From assembly GCA_963822295.1 (NCBI GenBank), contig CAWGHD010000002.1, positions 2,232,001 to 2,296,000 of the forward strand: a DNA stretch of 64,000 nt, read 5' to 3'. Made by a program: the position numbers and the translations under genes. The stretch is from VRUE01 sp963822295 (GTDB lineage: Bacteria; Actinomycetota; Thermoleophilia; Solirubrobacterales; 70-9). Shown piece after piece: positions 60,969-64,000 of the stretch. The notes beneath the pieces are model-generated. The model was not told the DNA's origin. It made no database searches and was given only the letters and a program-made list of their open reading frames with translations. Position 1 is the first letter of the stretch, and the number at the start of each line of letters is the position of its first letter.

Positions 60969-61434
60969 CGGCAGCTTCCCCGCCTCCGGGCCGCTCGTTT
61001 ACACGGCCGACTCGCTCGCCGAGGCGCGAGAGGCCTGCGGCGGCGAGGCGCCGCCGGTGAAGGTCTGGTTTCACGCCACCCGTGGCTACGTGCCAGCGCT
61101 CGCTGCCCGCCAGGGTCTGATCCCGTCCTGCTGGCGTGGCGGTGACTGCTGCGCGGTATGTGGTCACGACTCGGTTGAGGAAGTCCGCGCTCACCAGGGC
61201 CCTAGTGTGCTCGAGGTCTCCTCGCCGGCTCTGCCCGGCCAGCTCAAATCATGGTGGGTTCCACCGAGCGCAATCCGGGGTGCCTGGCGCGAAGGCGTGT
61301 TCACTCCTATCGATGAGCTACTTCGCATCCCCACTCAGCCCCTGCCGGCGCCGATCCCCTGTGATTGCGAGCTCGGCGATCTCGTTTTTGAACAGATCGA
61401 GATCTGGAGTGCGCTGGTTCGCCAGTCTGGCTAG
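60949..61434 (+). CDS. small protein with possible ADP-ribosyltransferase fold
   Basis: 161 residues from ATG 60949 (overlaps the previous gene by 20 nt). KVWFHATRGYVPALAARQGLIPS resembles the HxT...GL start of ART folds (DarT, Tpt1-like), followed by a Cys pair region (CWRGGDCCAVCGHDS) and SVLEVSSPALPGQLKSWW. The catalytic Glu of ARTs cannot be placed reliably. Last gene of the operon. Other explanations include a small metal-binding protein. Confidence 0.5.
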   Translation: MSGRLPDGSFPASGPLVYTADSLAEAREACGGEAPPVKVWFHATRGYVPALAARQGLIPSCWRGGDCCAVCGHDSVEEVRAHQGPSVLEVSSPALPGQLKSWWVPPSAIRGAWREGVFTPIDELLRIPTQPLPAPIPCDCELGDLVFEQIEIWSALVRQSG

Positions 61435-61618
61435 CAGGACGAGAGTTGCTTGGCCGCCCGAGGCACACCAAACCGGTTACAGCGCTTCAACGTGCATGTC
61501 TCGATTCCTGCAAACGAGTGCTGCTGAGTTCAGGGGCAGCGCAGATACGCCCTATTTGCGGGTTTCATGCCGTAAATCACAAGGGAGATCCACACAGCGG
61601 CGGAACTAGAGCGATGCG

Positions 61619-61885
61619 ATGGAAAAGCGCGGTCTCATCTTCCTGGCCTACTTCGGAGCCTGCGGCACCGCCTGGACCTTTCTGCGCGACTTCGGCATCG
61701 AGAAGGAGATCGCCCTGGTTTTGGTCTCGCTCCTTGCCGGAGTCCTGATCGGGATGCGGATCCAGGTCGTCCTCCAGCTTCGCCGCAGCAGGGCCAGGGC
61801 CGCGGAGCTGCGCAGCGCCGACCCTCGGCTCGAGCAGGGGCGCGGGACCGGCTCCAGCGTGGTCGATAGACGCAAGGCCGGCTGA
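61619..61885 (+). CDS. small two-helix membrane protein
   Basis: 88 residues from ATG 61619 (another ATG lies 5 nt upstream in another frame). Two hydrophobic helices (LIFLAYFGACGTAWTFL and IALVLVSLLAGVLIGM) and a basic, Arg-rich C-terminus. The preceding 180 bases have no clear gene. It is convergent with recA. Unknown role. Confidence 0.5.
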   Translation: MEKRGLIFLAYFGACGTAWTFLRDFGIEKEIALVLVSLLAGVLIGMRIQVVLQLRRSRARAAELRSADPRLEQGRGTGSSVVDRRKAG

Positions 61886-61902
61886 TAGTCCCGGCTGTCC
61901 GT

Positions 61903-62928
61903 TCAGAGGGCCGGGGCGAGCGGCCCGCGCGATCCGACCGTCGCTCGGATCTCTGCCGCGATCTCCTCGGCCAGCTCGGGCCGCCCCTCCAGCGCCGCCC
62001 TCGCCCTGGCCCGCCCCTGTCCGAGCCGCTCCTCGCCATAGGCGAAGTAGGCGCCGTTGCGCTCGACCACGCCCTCCCCCACCGCCAGGTCGAGCAAACA
62101 CCCCACCTTCGAGATCCCCCGCCCGAAGTCGATCTCGAACTCGGCGAGCCCGAAGGGCGCCGCGACTTTGTTCTTGACCACCTTGACCCGCACGCAGATG
62201 CCGACCGCGCGCTCGCCGTCCTTGAGGGTCTCGATCCGGCGCATGTCGAGCCGCTGTGAGGCATAGAACTTGAGCGCTCGGCCACCGGGCTGGGTCTCGC
62301 GCGGCCCGTAGATCACACCGACCTTTTCGCGCAGCTGATTGGTGAAGAGACAGGTCGTGTTGGCCTCGCGCAGATGGCCGGCGAGCTTGCGCAGGCCCTT
62401 GCTCATCATCCGCGCCTGCAACCCGACCTGCTGCTCGTCCATCGTCGCCTCGAGCTCGGCACGCGGGACCAGCGCCGCCACCGAGTCGACGACGACCAGG
62501 GCGAGCTCGCCGGAGCGGACCAGGCGGTCGGCGACCTCGAGCGCCTGCTCGCCGTGATCGGGCTGGCAGAGCAGCAGCGAGTTGACGTCGACGCCGATCG
62601 CAGCCGCGTAGGCCGGGTCCATCGCGTGCTCGGCGTCGATGAAGGCGCAGCGGCCGCCGAGCCGCTGAGCCTCGGCGATCGCGTGGTAGGTGAGCGTCGT
62701 CTTGCCCGAGGACTCCGGCCCGTAGACCTCGACGATCCGCCCGCGGGGCAGGCCGCCGACGCCGAGCGCCATATCCAGCGAGAGCGCCCCGGTCGGGATC
62801 ACCTCGACCTCGCGCGGCGGCGCCTTGCCGATCTCGATCACCACGCCGGCGCCGAGCTCGCGCTCGATCCGGGCCAGCGCCTCGGCCAGGTCGAAGCGCT
62901 CGATCGTCGTTCCGTTTGCCTTGCTCAT
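61903..62928 (-). CDS. recA: RecA-family recombinase, divergent
   Basis: 341 residues with Walker A GPESSGKT (70-77), the FIDAEHAMDP, VVVDSVAALVP and CLFTNQLREKVGV motifs, PGGRALKFYASQRLD and the C-terminal domain. It pairs homologous DNA and drives SOS induction. The start is preceded by a full AGGAGGTAAC ribosome site. Sequence details differ from canonical RecA (for example the N-terminal GKGS motif is GAGV, and the loop after NQLREK). It may be an accessory copy of the mobile region rather than the housekeeping gene; no recX follows. Confidence 0.9.
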   Translation of the reverse strand: MSKANGTTIERFDLAEALARIERELGAGVVIEIGKAPPREVEVIPTGALSLDMALGVGGLPRGRIVEVYGPESSGKTTLTYHAIAEAQRLGGRCAFIDAEHAMDPAYAAAIGVDVNSLLLCQPDHGEQALEVADRLVRSGELALVVVDSVAALVPRAELEATMDEQQVGLQARMMSKGLRKLAGHLREANTTCLFTNQLREKVGVIYGPRETQPGGRALKFYASQRLDMRRIETLKDGERAVGICVRVKVVKNKVAAPFGLAEFEIDFGRGISKVGCLLDLAVGEGVVERNGAYFAYGEERLGQGRARARAALEGRPELAEEIAAEIRATVGSRGPLAPAL

Positions 62929-62940
62929 CGTCGTTACCTC

Positions 62941-63309
62941 CTACTCGTCGGTTTCCGTTGTCCAGGGCGCCGGCCAGCCGCCGCCCTCGAGCGCCGCCCG
63001 CAGCTGAGCGGCCGTGACATGAGTGAGCGCGTGAGCGAGCTCAGCCGCGAATAGCTCGCGATCGCCCAGGTAGGGCGCCAACGCCAGCCGCGCCCGGTCG
63101 TAGAGCCGGTGATGTACGCGGCAGAGCGGCACCACGCAATCGCCATCCCGACAGCCGCCAAAGCGCTGCGGCACCAGATGCGCCGGGTCCACCGGCCCAC
63201 GTCCGCAGACCACACAAACGGCCCCGGCGACCTTGGCGCGCTGGGCCTCGCTGGCGCGCACGCGGCGGCCGCCAAGGCTGGTGCGGCGTCGCAGCGCCAC
63301 GCTTCTCAT
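62941..63309 (-). CDS. HNH-type nuclease-like protein
   Basis: 122 residues. CVVCGRGPVDPAHLVPQRFG and CRVHHRLYD give Cys32, Cys35, His44, Cys63 and His66/67, a beta-beta-alpha-metal (HNH) pattern with the catalytic His in AHL. The C-terminus (HVTAAQLRAALEGGG) is helical. It precedes recA with a 12-bp gap and is probably co-transcribed. HNH genes near recombinases are typical of phages and mobile elements. Confidence 0.8.
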   Translation of the reverse strand: MRSVALRRRTSLGGRRVRASEAQRAKVAGAVCVVCGRGPVDPAHLVPQRFGGCRDGDCVVPLCRVHHRLYDRARLALAPYLGDRELFAAELAHALTHVTAAQLRAALEGGGWPAPWTTETDE

Positions 63310-63656
63310 CGCCGTGGCTCGCTATCAACGAATGCGCTCACGCCATGCTTAAGCGCCATGTCGGCGTTTCTCGCCCCCGGACATCAATATTTGGTTGGCG
63401 CGGGTCCGATTTTCTGGTCAACAGCGCGCTCCGCGCCCGAAGCCGGCTCTGGGGCGCCGGCCGCCGCGGCTCTCGCCGACGCGGCTTGGCGCCGACGTTT
63501 TTGCAGGTAGGTCCGCAGGCCGGGCTGTGCCCGTCGCTGCGGACCACGGGACATTGTCTGCTCAGGCTGGGCCTCTGGGTCTCTCGCGGACGCGGTGCGA
63601 CCCAGGCGGTCCCCGCCCGCCCGGCGCCCATCTGGTCGATATAAGCTCGGTGCCGC
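63310..63656. other. gene-free region
   Basis: About 350 bases between the divergent starts/ends of the HNH gene and the nuclease gene. Open frames exist on both strands but have no recognisable features and typical shadow composition. A short AT-rich stretch (ATCAATATTTGG near 63383) is the likely promoter area. No RNA gene recognised. Confidence 0.4.
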
Positions 63657-64000
63657 CTAGAGCGGCTGGTGGATGCGGCCGCCGCAGCGTGACCAGACGC
63701 CGCGGGCCCGCTTGCGGGCTTGCTTCTGAGCCTTGCGGTAGGGGCCGAGGCGCCTGAAGTCGGCGTCAAAGACGTAGACCTTGGCCCAGCCCGACTGAAT
63801 CTGGGCGATGCCGAGATCGCGGCCGCTGGCCCGGATCTCGACGTAGCGCAGCAGGCGCCCGTAGTTGTCGACGCTGTCCTGGCTCGGATCGGAGATCAAC
63901 CGCAGGCGCTGGCCGGGGCGGGCGCGCCGGGCCATCGCCGCCGATGCCTGAGCCGCTCCGCACTCGGTCGTGCCGTAGGTCTCCGGCGTGTCGATCCCGA
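63657..64000 (-). CDS. thermonuclease (SNase)-family protein, 5' part outside window
   Basis: The frame enters from the right edge (reading GIDTPETYG and TECGAAQASAAMARR) and ends at 63657. It continues with DNYGRLLRYVEI, QIQSGWAKVYVFD and a terminal AQKQARKRARGVW, the order of staphylococcal-nuclease-like proteins. The visible ATG at 63935 is internal, so the true start lies upstream of the edge. SNases cut DNA and RNA and are usually secreted; the signal peptide cannot be seen here. Confidence 0.88.
   Translation of the reverse strand, partial: GIDTPETYGTTECGAAQASAAMARRARPGQRLRLISDPSQDSVDNYGRLLRYVEIRASGRDLGIAQIQSGWAKVYVFDADFRRLGPYRKAQKQARKRARGVWSRCGGRIHQPL

Noticed and set aside
49325..64000. 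CRISPR-Cas association of the Lon-sigma operon
   Set aside because: No repeats, cas genes or SAVED/CARF domain were seen in the window.

Overview
The window is a contiguous, high-GC bacterial chromosome segment. The mce-type genes, the leaderless TANNNT promoters, treT and the families of secreted Tyr-Glu-x-Gly repeat proteins suggest a Thermoleophilia/Solirubrobacterales-like actinobacterium. This assignment is inferred from gene content and style, not from a marker-gene search.

1-28 kb is mostly ordinary chromosome. It holds the end of an mce operon with a TetR regulator, then (minus strand) rpsF-ssb-rpsR-rplI-membrane protein-dnaB-helicase loader-purA. purA carries a one-base frameshift. 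Next come a flippase-like membrane protein, thiL, a two-component system coupled to an HtrA-type lipoprotein protease, a treT + GT20 glycosyltransferase pair, a class A penicillin-binding protein, an MscS-type channel, a CPBP protease, an L,D-transpeptidase, pyrE and a YceH-family gene. Several of these genes start 7-10 nt after a TANNNT box, so leaderless transcription appears common.

28-48.8 kb is one long plus-strand cluster of secreted proteins. A strong promoter with nested palindromes drives it and a perfect intrinsic terminator closes it. Two families of very large proteins alternate: family A has beta-propeller plus Fn3-like repeats and Lys-rich tails, and family B has a TQAGGHPD N-terminus. 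Smaller secreted proteins, a lipoprotein and two paralogs of the secreted gene at 2.3 kb follow.

48.85 kb to the right edge is accessory. It begins with a 3'-half fragment of tRNA-Arg(CCT), the classical footprint of tRNA-targeted integration, followed by repeats typical of an element end. No integrase or intact tRNA copy is visible. The region carries a QueC-like enzyme with a small partner, a XRE-ImmA/IrrE + PIN pair, a NucS/DUF91-like nuclease fusion, and a tightly coupled six-gene operon (55.3-61.4 kb). An SOS-box-like palindrome lies upstream of that operon. The operon encodes a PemK/MazF-like small protein, a sigma-factor-like protein, a second protein with a PemK-like N-terminus, a Lon-like protease fused to two TBP-like domains and RNase HIII, a TPR + cold-shock-domain protein, and a possible ADP-ribosyltransferase-fold protein. 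The set parallels the CRISPR-associated CalpL/CalpT/CalpS protease-anti-sigma-sigma cascade, but with an RNA:DNA-hybrid-binding module where CalpL has its SAVED sensor. It is the best candidate here for an undescribed stress or defence system. An HNH nuclease, a divergent RecA and a secreted-nuclease-like gene follow up to the edge.
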